From contig JACSYO010000714.1 of assembly GCA_016806645.1 (NCBI GenBank), forward strand, positions 234,501 to 298,500: a stretch of 64,000 nt of DNA, given 5' to 3'. Below are positions 55,482-64,000 of this stretch, piece after piece. The first letter of the stretch is position 1, and every line of letters begins with the position of its first letter. The position numbers and the translations under genes are program-made. The notes below the pieces were generated by a model. It made no database searches. It was not told the origin of the DNA and saw only the letters and a list, made by a program, of their open reading frames with translations. The stretch comes from Ophiodon elongatus (lineage: Eukaryota > Chordata > Actinopteri > Perciformes > Hexagrammidae).

Positions 55482-55527
55482 GCATTGTGCCTTTCCAATG
55501 TTCCCTTAAAATGGAAAGGCACAATGC
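55482..55527. repeat. Perfect 16-bp inverted repeat with 14-nt loop
   Basis: GCATTGTGCCTTTCCA at 55482-55497 and TGGAAAGGCACAATGC at 55512-55527 are exact reverse complements. The left arm touches the poly-G tract. Stem too short for a normal microRNA precursor; a replication template switch is a plausible origin. Confidence 0.95.
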
Positions 55528-57059
55528 TACTGTCCGACATGTCTTCCAAAAAGTCCCTTTTCTCTAAATGAGAAAAACAGCCTTCTCGATGCAGTGTGGA
55601 TTTTCACACGGATGATTTTGAGTGCGTTTCATGAGCCACGAGGGTTTCACACAACCTCTAAAATCAGAGTGACAAGGTTTCCATGCGGTAGCGGAGATAA
55701 GGCGGGAGGAAGCGTGTTCACACACAAACAAGGCGTCCTCGTGTTAAAAACTCAGCGCTCTCGGAGGCCAAACAGCCTGTGGAGCTACACAGGGAGACAG
55801 CTGATAGCGTCCTCGTCCTCGTATCCCCCCGCTCTTTGACCGCTCCGATGAAAATCCAATCATCTACTTGACCGCGGGGCGGGGTGAGGGGGGTTGGGCG
55901 GTGGGGGGGGGGACTGGGAGACATCAGTAGTTGCAGCAGCCAGCTTGGCGAACCAGCAAAGTCCCGTCATCAGAACCCAATTAAAAAAAAAAAAACAGGA
56001 CTGGGAGACTCCACTCTGCACTCATCCCATGCCAAATGTGTGTGGCGGTGAGGGGGGGGGTAGTAGGTTAGGAGAGGGGGGGGGGGGGGCTTTGCAGCAG
56101 AGCCTCGCGTGGTGGAAACAGGAAGGCTACAGTAGCCAACATGCAACCCCAGCTGGTAAAGTAGATAACAGAGATCCTACCAGCTATGAGATACGACTAG
56201 ACCCATAAAACTGACCCGCCATGACCCCTAGAGCCGTGCACAGAGGGAACAAAATGCTCGAGCACTTAAAACAGGACTCCAGCATCAAACTCGGCATTAT
56301 CGGACAATGTAATCCTCTGGTTGTTTTTATCAGGCCCGGCTGCAGCAGTAAGTGACTCGAGTCACCAACCTGGAATGCACCGGCGATGAGGACCGAGTAA
56401 TTTCCGATTTTTTCACGCTGCGCCGGCTCATTGTCTTCAGCGAAGCAAAAGAGGGAATCTGCCAGCTGAGCCTTTTTGGATAATGACAGCTTATTACTCC
56501 TTATCATTTGTCATTTTTGTAAACAAAAGCAGGAAAATGGATGGACAACATGCCATTTAGTTTCCTTGCTATTACTGTAACTGTGTGTTTTTGTGTTTAA
56601 TCCAGTAAATATAGCCAGATATAATAGACTATTTATGGTTTAGTGCCATGTTGTTGGAGGGTGAAGAAAACACCATGATCACAGTGTGGTGGTGTTGGAC
56701 TCCATCATCTGTGCCTGGAGTCATATGCAGAACTGGGGACGCACGTGGTTTAAGCTCCGGCCAACGAGATTACCGAATGATCCAATAAACTTTGGAATGG
56801 GGGGGGGCGGGGGGCTGATCTAGACTTGCTGAGCACCACGGACGAAACTCGCGGCGGCTCTCTGTGTAGCTCCACCAAAACCCCTTCCCCACAGGGACGG
56901 AGCGAGAGCGGCACCGAAAGAGACGGGGCCAGCGTTGGGAGGAGCAGCGAGGTCAGAGCGCATCAATGTGAAGCCGGCGGGCGCCCTCAGAGAAAGAGAA
57001 GAATCAGAGAGAGAAGTCCAGCAGTCACGGCGGTCGCAAACCTCAAACCCTTATAAAAG
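55528..57059. other. Unassigned sequence with several G-runs
   Basis: No gene recognised. G-rich tracts at 55874-55920 and 56047-56091 and a G run near 56800-56813 have quadruplex potential; a 12-A run lies at 55983-55994. The block 56330-56520 is repeat-free and could be regulatory. Confidence 0.4.
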
Positions 57060-57300
57060 ATGACAGCATTGCGAGTTGCAGCCTCCTCCTATCAGTAATT
57101 ACAGTGTAGCCAGGCAGACGTAAAATCTAATGTATTGTAAATTATGAGGTGTTGCGCAGAAGCCATTAATTGTGCATGAACGCGAGCAACTGGGCAGTGC
57201 TCCCCTCCGCTGGTTTGCTTCCCCATGTTGCAATTAAATTGAACAATTTGGTCATTAATTATTCAGAAAGAGGGCCAATTAAATAAAAATAATGCTCTTT
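57060..57300. promoter_or_regulatory. Enhancer-like block rich in TAAT cores (candidate CNE)
   Basis: TCCTATCAGTAATTACAGTG, ATCTAATGTATTGTAAATTA, GAAGCCATTAATTGTGCATG, GTTGCAATTAAATTGAACAA and TGGTCATTAATTATTCAGAA, then GGGCCAATTAAATAAAAATA. At least six homeodomain-type cores in 240 bp, with no simple repeats. Together with 19330-19700 this is the best enhancer candidate by appearance. Confidence 0.4.
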
Positions 57301-58019
57301 GTGTTTGCTACTGCCTTTGGGGGAGGTCGGGGTCAACAACGCCAGGCGTCCCCCCTCCGAGAGACGTTCGTGGAATTCATTTCCAATAACTGCATCAAAC
57401 AAGATCACGAACACTGAATCAAAGAGAATAATGTATTTCTTCGGTGGGTCACATCTGACAATGTTTTGATGTATGACCCCTAATGCTGCCACTAACAGAT
57501 CTGCGCTGAAGCTAACATTAGCGTTAGCTCCACAGACTGACAGGGACCAGTTTCCTCACAGCTCTGAATCGCACGTTCTATGATTGGATCTACATTTCAC
57601 CAGCTACTTCTTCACATACTGAAGCTGCTGATTCAAAACTAGGACGATGGATTTTGAAATGTTGATGTGAAATGAAACGAAGGCTACATTCACATTAATG
57701 CACAATTCCCCCCCCTAGATCAGAGCTTCTGCTGAGACAGTTCACATTCATGTTTGAAGTAACCCATATCTGACATCAGAGTGAATAGACGAAACGCCTC
57801 ACATGCAACCAACCACGTCACACACATGAGGATTCTGCTGTCCTGTTGTTCCTAAAATACACTCTGGAGCAGTTCTTGGTGGTTGTGGGCATCCATGCTC
57901 TCTATTTGCCGATCCCTGATAATATCACACTGTGAACCACAAATCCACGTTGAAATCTTCTGGTAACGTTGGCCAACCTAGAGGTTCCATTGAGTTTTAT
58001 CATGACACATTCATACTGG
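57301..58019. other. Unassigned, possibly part of a longer DNA element
   Basis: CTAACATTAGCGTTAGCTCC near 57513 and the following sequence could belong to the element whose right end lies at 58149, but no left end is recognisable. No gene. Confidence 0.3.
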
Positions 58020-58149
58020 TTAACGATTGGGGGATCTGCATCGTGATCTTTAAAGGTTTGCTCCTTTTTTTTTTGTCTGCTGACCCGATACATGACTCAT
58101 AACTGTGTATGATCTGAACCGGGACTTTTGTGATCCGTTGCACCCTGGT
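58020..58149 (-). mobile_element. hAT-like element end relic
   Basis: Reading the minus strand from 58149, AGGGTGCAACGGATCACAAA, then AGTCCCGGTTCAGATCATAC and GTTATGAGTCATGTATCGGG, is a familiar fish hAT-type terminus. The other end was not located. Confidence 0.55.
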
Positions 58150-60296
58150 TAGTGACTGCCAGACTCTATTGATATATTGCTCAACTTAACAGGTCTGTGT
58201 TCCCCGTTACACAGATGATACTCCTAAATCACAACGTTTGACTTTGTATGATTCCGTAACATACCGAAACACTGCAGGCCAACACGTCTACGTAGCTTTT
58301 ATGAATAATGCAGTTTTTATAACTGATTATTTATGAAATCAGAGTCCTACTGACTGAAACATTTCACAGAGGAAGTCAGGAATGTAGAAAAAGGTTTTTC
58401 TTGCCAGGTAACAAACTGTTTACCTGTGCAGAGAGGGGTTCTTCTTCTTCTGTGGTTTCAACAGACCTCTCTTCCACAAGTGATGTGTCTTTGTCTGAAT
58501 GCAGACACCAGCTGTAGCGAGCACATAAACCAGACCAAACAGACAATTAACGTTTCCTTTTCGACGCTATTTGACTACAGCAGACCTAATCTGCCAAGTC
58601 TGTAGCTTTTCCAGCTGAAAAAAGAAGAAGCTGCTACCCATGTGTCTTCTGCTGCTCTGTGCTAACAAAAAGGCGCGTGAGATAAAATGTTTGATCGGAG
58701 ATTACTTAGCTTAACAAATCTCAGAGTCTTGCCAAACGTGGAACCAAATCCAGAATTAAACCCTCTGTGGGAACCAATCCCCGCCTTTGGCCCAGCTTAA
58801 ATGAATAGACACTGGCATGCAGAGTGCTCATTAACTGGACAGCCAACAGATTCTTTTTTTGTTGTTTCTCCAACTCGCTGAGTAAATGTATCTGCTGTCG
58901 TTACGGCCGGTGAAGTCCACAGCTGCCATCTGAAAAACTTCTCTTACTGCAGCTCGTTAAAACACTCTTAATTATGGGAGTTAGAATTAAAGCCATGGCT
59001 TTTGCAATTTTGAAAATAACACTTTTTGAAAAGGAGAAAACACGTTTCAAGTGGAAGAAACCTGCATGCCAGACACACCGAGCACAACACAAAGTCTTAG
59101 TGAAGACATTACTGACATGCTTTATGTACATATTGGCTTAAGTGTTTGGCTCACAGCATATAGCCCATTTCCCTCCATATATATATTTAGCTTTTTCTCA
59201 CTTCCATTCTGTCACCAAAGCAGCACAGCAGCCACCTGGTTGCATTCTGGGAAAGAAATGCGGTGAAGCGTCACTGGAAAAATGCAGGATTAGCATTGAG
59301 TCTTACTGCATTGAAGGAAAAATAACGGTGCAAGAGGAAGGATCCTCATTTTCTTTGCTTTTACCACAAGACCATCGTCTTCACCTGCTGATGTCATTCA
59401 CAAGTGGTCACATGATATCTGCTCGCCGACTGCGCTGCAATCATGTATCTATGATTGCGGCCGTGCCCCTTACTCAACGGAGAAATTGGTTGCCTATGAT
59501 GGATTCCTCCCTGTGTGACAGTTGAATGTTGATGCAAAAAGACTTTGAGTGACTGACACTAAATCCTGATGATGAATGCCAAACATAAAATTAAACCAAC
59601 AGCGGTGACAGGGGAGGAAAAAACTGCTATATTCAACTTGAGCTCTTAATAAAGCAGCAGCTCCCAAAGGAGTGATGTTCCCCGGGGGGCACCGAAATGC
59701 CACCGCACGCTGTGACATACAGCGTTGCACAAACTGACAGTTTCCCCCTTTAAATTGTGTTGACAAGAAAAGCAGCAGCCAAAAAAAGGGCATTGAAATT
59801 GTGAACGAGTTAATAAGCTGGTTTGTAATACACTTCTCCATTGCGCTTTTAACAAACGCCATTCATCACTGTCACATACAGTTTATCTCACGCGGGGGGG
59901 AAGGGAGGGGAGCGCATAGAAATATGGAGTAATTAAGAGAATCTGGTCCTGCCTGAGGGCCTCTTCCAGATTCATCTCAGCCCTCAAAAATCTCCTATTC
60001 GGGCTACAAGTGAGGATGGCATCAGCTTATTTAGTGCATATCGTTTCAAACGATCAATTCTGTGTGTCACATTCACCCAATAAATCTGACAGGATGGATG
60101 CCTTCACATATAAAACCCCCACACGGGGGTTAAATGAGTTAAAACCGGCCCTTGAGATGCTCGCCCAGGGCCTTGCTTCCTCTCACAGGACGTCAATATG
60201 ATGTAATTCACAACACAGCAGTCGTAGACTCTTTATAGATATACGGGCTGGGATGAGACTCAGAAGTGTTTAATAGTGATATACTTCTGCGACTGC
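58150..60296. other. Unassigned sequence, no gene recognised
   Basis: Frames of 122-127 codons at 59142-59525 (plus) and 59494-59862 (minus) have no recognisable content. The stretch 59040-59540 is free of simple repeats apart from a TATATATA patch and could be regulatory. A G run lies at 59895-59901. Confidence 0.4.
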
Positions 60297-60315
60297 TTTT
60301 TTTTTTTTTTTTTTT
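60297..60315 (+). repeat. Poly-T run
   Basis: About 19 consecutive T. No adjacent retroposon body is recognisable, so it may simply be a homopolymer. Confidence 0.9.
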
Positions 60316-60370
60316 AAACAAAAAGGGTGAAAAGCATTGATTTATGGGGACTTCCAGGCGTCAGTAGGCA

Positions 60371-60550
60371 CGGGAAGAAATGAGACGATATTATCCCGAT
60401 ATGCTATCGTATCATATCAGATAATAAACTCGTCAAATGGCACCGTGGCTTACCTTACATTTCGTACACTAATCCCAGATGAGACACATCACCATCAACT
60501 TATTGTTTATCGCAATCCGCAATAGAATCTGATATCGTCCCATCCCTCGT
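60371..60550. mobile_element. hAT-like MITE relic with GACGATAT ends
   Basis: Left CGGGAAGAAATGAGACGATA and right TGATATCGTCCCATCCCTCG are imperfect inverted repeats about 180 bp apart. CCGATATGCTATCGTATCAT lies inside. A similar plan is seen at 17930-18120. No clear target duplication. Confidence 0.45.
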
Positions 60551-60787
60551 CATACGGAGGATGTTCCGAGGGGCTCTTATTGACCCACAATCACTATCGT
60601 AATATTCTTTTTTATGTAACTAACAGCTGTGGTATGAAGAGGAACTTATTAGCCGTTATCTAAACCCTATTCCAGGAACATCTTCTCTCAAGATCCGGCT
60701 GCATCAAACAGAGGCAGTCACAGTCTACCGGGAGGAAAATGGAAATCGCAAGATGAAGTCAAGGAAGCTGAAATCAATTAACAACTT

Positions 60788-60789
<2 letters not shown>

Positions 60790-60828
<39 letters not shown>
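60790..60828. repeat. (TA)n microsatellite
   Basis: About 39 bp of alternating TA, self-complementary and able to extrude as a cruciform. Confidence 0.97.
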
Positions 60829-60833
<5 letters not shown>

Positions 60834-61641
60834 AAAAACTACAGCCATGTTCATCACTGTCACTCGGTGTGTGGGGGACCCATTCCGATAAGTCTAATTG
60901 AGATGAAACCATTGCATTTGGTGTCACAGGAGATGAATGGAGGACTATGGAACATGTCTGAAATGAAATGGGACATTTCCCCCACTCTCCCTCTTCACCA
61001 TATCAGTATCTGGTCACGCGCCAGCACACAGGCTTTTAAATGAGACAATTTGGCAGGGCAGCCGGTATTAACAACCCGGGCGGCGGTGTTTAGGTGGGAG
61101 AGCCTCGCGGAGCCTCACAATAGGAGGTGGGCTCGCTCCCCTTTAGGCGGCGACATGAAACAGGGCGAAAGCGGCGTCCGACGCTCCGCACTTCGAGGGG
61201 CAGAGCGCTTCCAATAAGAGGCTCGGCCCTGCAGGACGGGAGATGCGTTTGAGGTCCGAAAGTGAGTGTGAACAATAAATCTTCAGAAATGGAGGCTCAA
61301 GGGAGGCGCTGCAGTGACCCCCTCGACTGCGAGGTAAAACCCCGTCGAGCAGCCCGCCACGGAGGGATGCGTCCCCCTCCGCTCCGTTGGAGGAGTGTGG
61401 CGTGTTTTCTGACGGGGTGGTGGGAGGAGGGGGGGGGGGGGTGTAAAGCCCGGCGCTGGTGACACTCATCCCCTTTATGCAGCGAAACACAAGGCTGATG
61501 GATTTTACGAGTTCACGTTAAGTGACGCGGATTAGCAGCCGGATAAATCATTGTGCTCGCTGTTAGGCAGTAAAGCGCGCGGCATTATGAGATGCACAAT
61601 GTTCTCGTGCACTTATCTGGATTTATTCTGTCTCTTTCTCT
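60829..61641. other. Unassigned sequence, CpG-enriched flank
   Basis: CpG content rises from about 61070 to 61470 as the island at 62.1 kb is approached. A 12- to 14-base G run lies at 61428-61441. Opposed frames of 60-115 codons overlap; none is recognised. Confidence 0.35.
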
Positions 61642-61676
<35 letters not shown>

Positions 61677-61711
61677 AAACACACAAACACACACACACAG
61701 ACACACACACC
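61642..61711. repeat. (CA)n microsatellite with CAAA breaks
   Basis: About 70 bp: a pure AC tract, then regularly spaced ACACACAA units, then AC again. Confidence 0.97.
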
Positions 61712-62074
61712 TGCCAATGAGCCGACAGTAAAATTGAAATAATAGCATGCACTTAAAAACGACAATTTAAGCACGTGAAGGATTCCAGGCTCGCGCGGTC
61801 CTCCCCACCTCACATGAAAGGCAGCGGCTCGGAACGCCGCTACACACGAAGACAAACTGAAATGGGTTCAAGTAGCCGAAACCGACCAAAGCAAGTTCAT
61901 CCACTGTCACCACCAGAGAGTTCCTTTTTTCTTTTTCTTTTTTAAAAAAAAAACATCCTTTGCCAAAGTAGAAGAGACGACAGAGAATGAACTGCCACAG
62001 ACAGAGAGGGGTCCAAACAGCGTCGCGTTCATAAACGTAACACCAGACTTATTAAGCGAGCCCATTAACTCAAT

Positions 62075-62490
62075 TCCGTCCGGAGGCGCGCGAGCGCCCG
62101 AAGCGAGGCAATTAGTGCCTAGAAAGCGTCCGGCTCGCCGCACACCGGATAACACGTTTTTCTCTGCGCGTCCGAGCACCTACCGGTGTCGTCCTCCGTG
62201 TCCCGTCGTCCGGAACTTGTCCTCTGCAGCCGAACGCCGTCCGCTCCACACGCGCGCGTCTCGTCTCTCCTCTGCTCGGCGTCTCGCGCTGCACGCTCGT
62301 GGGAGGCGACGGGGGGGCGCGGATGGAGAGGAGGGGGGCTGCAGCCGACCGGAGGAGAAGAGCCGTCCAATCAGCGGGCGTCTGTTGAGCGGGATGTCGG
62401 CCAATCGGACCGGGCGAGGAGCGAGGAGCGTGATGCTGCTTTCATTATTACCGGAGCGACCGGCTCCTCGTGCCCGGGCGATCTGATGGC
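62075..62490 (-). promoter_or_regulatory. CpG island, candidate gene promoter and first exon region
   Basis: The densest CpG cluster in the window (for example GGAGGCGCGCGAGCGCCCGA, CCACACGCGCGCGTCTCGTC). Two CCAATC elements at about 62368 and 62401 read as inverted CCAAT boxes for a minus-strand promoter. A minus-strand donor lies at 62184/62183. The likely transcript starts at about 62300-62450 and runs leftward, making the rest of the window intron 1 or downstream sequence. Overlapping minus-strand frames here (74, 83 and 60 codons) read in different phases and match nothing known, so the exon is probably untranslated. Confidence 0.55.
62184..62370 (-). other. Candidate noncoding first exon (minus strand)
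   Basis: The exon end is placed at 62184, where the minus strand reads ACACCG followed by GTAGGT, close to the donor consensus. The upstream boundary is a guess, based on the CCAAT boxes. Frames crossing it have no recognised protein similarity. Strand and boundaries rest only on consensus sites. Confidence 0.3.
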
Positions 62491-62954
62491 ATCTGGGGGA
62501 AAATAAACACCACTTCTCGGTTTAGCTGCACGAGGACTTTTTCAGGGGAGTCGGATGATCGGCATGTTCTGTAAAGGACGTCCTCATCTTACATTTAACA
62601 CAATTATAGGGAAGGTTCATATTTTTACAAGCCCATCTTAATTTAATACTCGATTAAAGCTGTTTGGAATATCCCAAAATATCATAGTGAACTGCATTTA
62701 CAATGTTGCATCAAACTTTCCTTAAATGCTCCCATTTAAACTGAATTATGATGAAACGACTTCACACCATGCATTTGATTTATCAGACATAACTAGCACT
62801 GAAGAGTGAACTGTGTGATGCAACTTTGTTTGATTCTGCAAAAGGAATGACTACAAAACACAACGAAGAGCATTATAATCACATGCCATTGTTGTTAAAG
62901 TTTAGGACAGATGACTGGGTATTACTTCAAATGCTGCACAGTGTCTGTGTGTTT
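62491..62954. other. Unassigned AT-rich flank
   Basis: CpG density drops sharply after about 62490. No gene or repeat recognised. Confidence 0.4.
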
Positions 62955-63140
62955 AGATGTACGGTGGCCCTGAGAGCTCAGCGCACTGCAAATGAATACA
63001 TCTTTACCAGTTTGACAACACTATTCAGCACTTCAATCCCTTTTACCAAATTAAATTTTTTTGTTAATGTGTTTTTGGTTAGATGCCTGAAATAGGGTCT
63101 GTAGTAAACTAAAGAGATTTTAACTTTTTGTTCTGTGGTA
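62955..63140. repeat. Possible interspersed repeat relic
   Basis: ACGGTGGCCCTGAGAGCTCA and GCGCACTGCAAATG match a block familiar from dispersed fish repeats. The rest of the segment is AT-rich and the ends are not defined. Confidence 0.4.
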
Positions 63141-63199
63141 TAAATTAAATCAGTAAATCGATGCATCCAGGTGGCTAAACCGCTCTGGCAGCCTTCTTT

Positions 63200-63515
63200 A
63201 ACTAAGGTGGGTTTTCCTTGGTAATGGACTGTGCACACCAAAAATCAAAAATACATATTTTCCCTCTCACCTGCAGTGCTATTTATCAATCTAGGTTGTT
63301 TTGGTGTGAGTTGCTTGGCGTTGGGAGACGTCTGCCTTCTCTCCATTACAATGGGACCATAAGGCACTCATCTTGTGGCATTTAAAAAAAGACAGCTATA
63401 TCTCTTTCCAGGAGTCATGACCCGGTTGCTCAAGATAATCCACAAACTTTATTAGGAGAAGTTTCATCATAAAAAATGCTCACAACAAGTTTGGGGTGAA
63501 CTGTCCCTTTAAGCC
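63200..63515 (+). repeat. Teleost interspersed repeat copy
   Basis: TTTGGTGTGAGTTGCTTGGC, ACGTCTGCCTTCTCTCCATT, CTCATCTTGTGGCATTTAAA, CTCTTTCCAGGAGTCATGAC, CCGGTTGCTCAAGATAATCC and GGGTGAACTGTCCCTTTAA form, in order, a very common dispersed repeat of percomorph fish. About 300 bp, no coding capacity. Confidence 0.7.
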
Positions 63516-63566
63516 AGTGTTTCCCTTCGTGTAAATGTTTGCGTTAAGCCGTTAACAGGTTACGGT

Positions 63567-63577
63567 TGCGCATGCGC
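63567..63577. promoter_or_regulatory. NRF1-type palindrome
   Basis: TGCGCATGCGC is an exact NRF1 consensus site, usually found near transcription starts. It sits between a dispersed repeat and unassigned sequence, about 1.1 kb to the right of the CpG island. No first exon can be defined around it. A weak minus-strand donor-like AGAGGTAGGA lies at about 63613-63622. Confidence 0.4.
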
Positions 63578-63824
63578 GACTCACACGGGCGTTCTGCTTC
63601 CCTTCGCCACATCCTACCTCTGTGAGGTCGGCTGCTCTGCTGTTGCCTCTCCAAACAAAGTACAGATCTGAGCTCTACATGGAGCCTGGATTGAGAGAGG
63701 CCGTATCAAGTCTGCAAAGATTTAATCTTTAAACGATTTGTAGTGGACAGCAGGCTCACTGCTCCACTAATACTGAGACAACTTGATGCTCACACATATC
63801 TGACCTCATCTGGTTTGGTTTTGT

Positions 63825-63965
63825 ACAGGTTGCACGTTATTGTTTTGAAAATATATGCAGTGTAAAACTCAGTAAAACTCTGTCAAATATTTGAACTTTT
63901 GTTTAATTTTTCACAGGTTGCACTTTATTGTTATCTTGAAAATATAATCAGTGCAAAACAGGTGA
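63825..63965 (+). repeat. Local tandem duplication, period 88 bp
   Basis: ACAGGTTGCACGTTATTG starting at 63825 and ACAGGTTGCACTTTATTG starting at 63913 are followed by similar TTGAAAATAT and CAGTG(T/C)AAAAC blocks. The second copy continues toward the window end. Possibly part of a DNA transposon interior. Confidence 0.75.
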
Positions 63966-64000
63966 ATTGCAGCCACAATAAGCTATGTTTTGCCAAATAT

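Noticed and set aside
55482..55527. Hairpin considered as a microRNA precursor
   Set aside because: A 16-bp stem that ends at a poly-G tract lacks the roughly 30-bp stem expected.
62119..62486. Several overlapping frames in the CpG island
   Set aside because: High CpG content suppresses stop codons on both strands; the competing frames show no recognisable protein.

Overview
The window looks like intergenic and/or intronic DNA from a ray-finned fish, probably a percomorph teleost. The evidence is indirect but consistent: moderate GC, very dense dinucleotide microsatellites (more than a dozen long GT/CA, GA/CT or TA tracts), and many relics of interspersed repeats typical of teleosts (a tRNA-derived SINE-like family, hAT-like non-autonomous elements, LINE-like 3' tails). 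I found no operons, ribosome binding sites, tRNA or rRNA genes, CRISPR arrays or viral genes. No open reading frame resembles a protein family I recognise. The longest one, 220 codons at 28373-29035 on the minus strand, is open mainly because a 12-bp minisatellite is a multiple of three.

Layout. 1-4.9 kb: unique sequence with one repeat fragment and a local segment duplication. 4.88-5.72 kb: a CpG-rich block with two RFX/X-box-like sites, a candidate promoter. 5.8-19 kb: microsatellites, an exact 20-bp tandem repeat, a SINE relic and hAT-like relics. 19.3-19.7 kb: a long AT-rich block that looks like a developmental conserved noncoding element. 19.9-20.6 kb: three adjacent repeat relics. 22-32 kb: pyrimidine- and G-rich simple repeats, a broken 12-bp minisatellite and more relics. 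36-46 kb: several enhancer-like AT-rich blocks, the longest copy of a four-copy repeat family, a second long SINE copy and an almost complete hAT-like element. 48-58 kb: enhancer-like blocks alternating with hAT-like elements, including one with intact terminal inverted repeats and a perfect 8-bp target duplication. 62.07-62.49 kb: the strongest CpG island, with inverted CCAAT boxes and a good minus-strand splice donor; this is the best candidate for a gene start. 62.9-64 kb: repeat-derived sequence and an NRF1-type palindrome.

How it may work together (inference): the sequence fits a gene-poor regulatory landscape next to, or inside the first intron of, a gene that starts at the 62.2-62.4 kb CpG island and runs leftward. 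The AT-rich, homeodomain- and POU-site-bearing blocks at about 13.6, 19.5, 22.3, 24.4, 36.1, 39.9, 40.7, 43.6, 45.2, 48.9, 49.3 and 57.2 kb would be its candidate enhancers. I could not identify the gene. Conservation cannot be tested from one sequence, so all enhancer calls have low confidence. Repeat names rest on pattern recognition, not on a database search.
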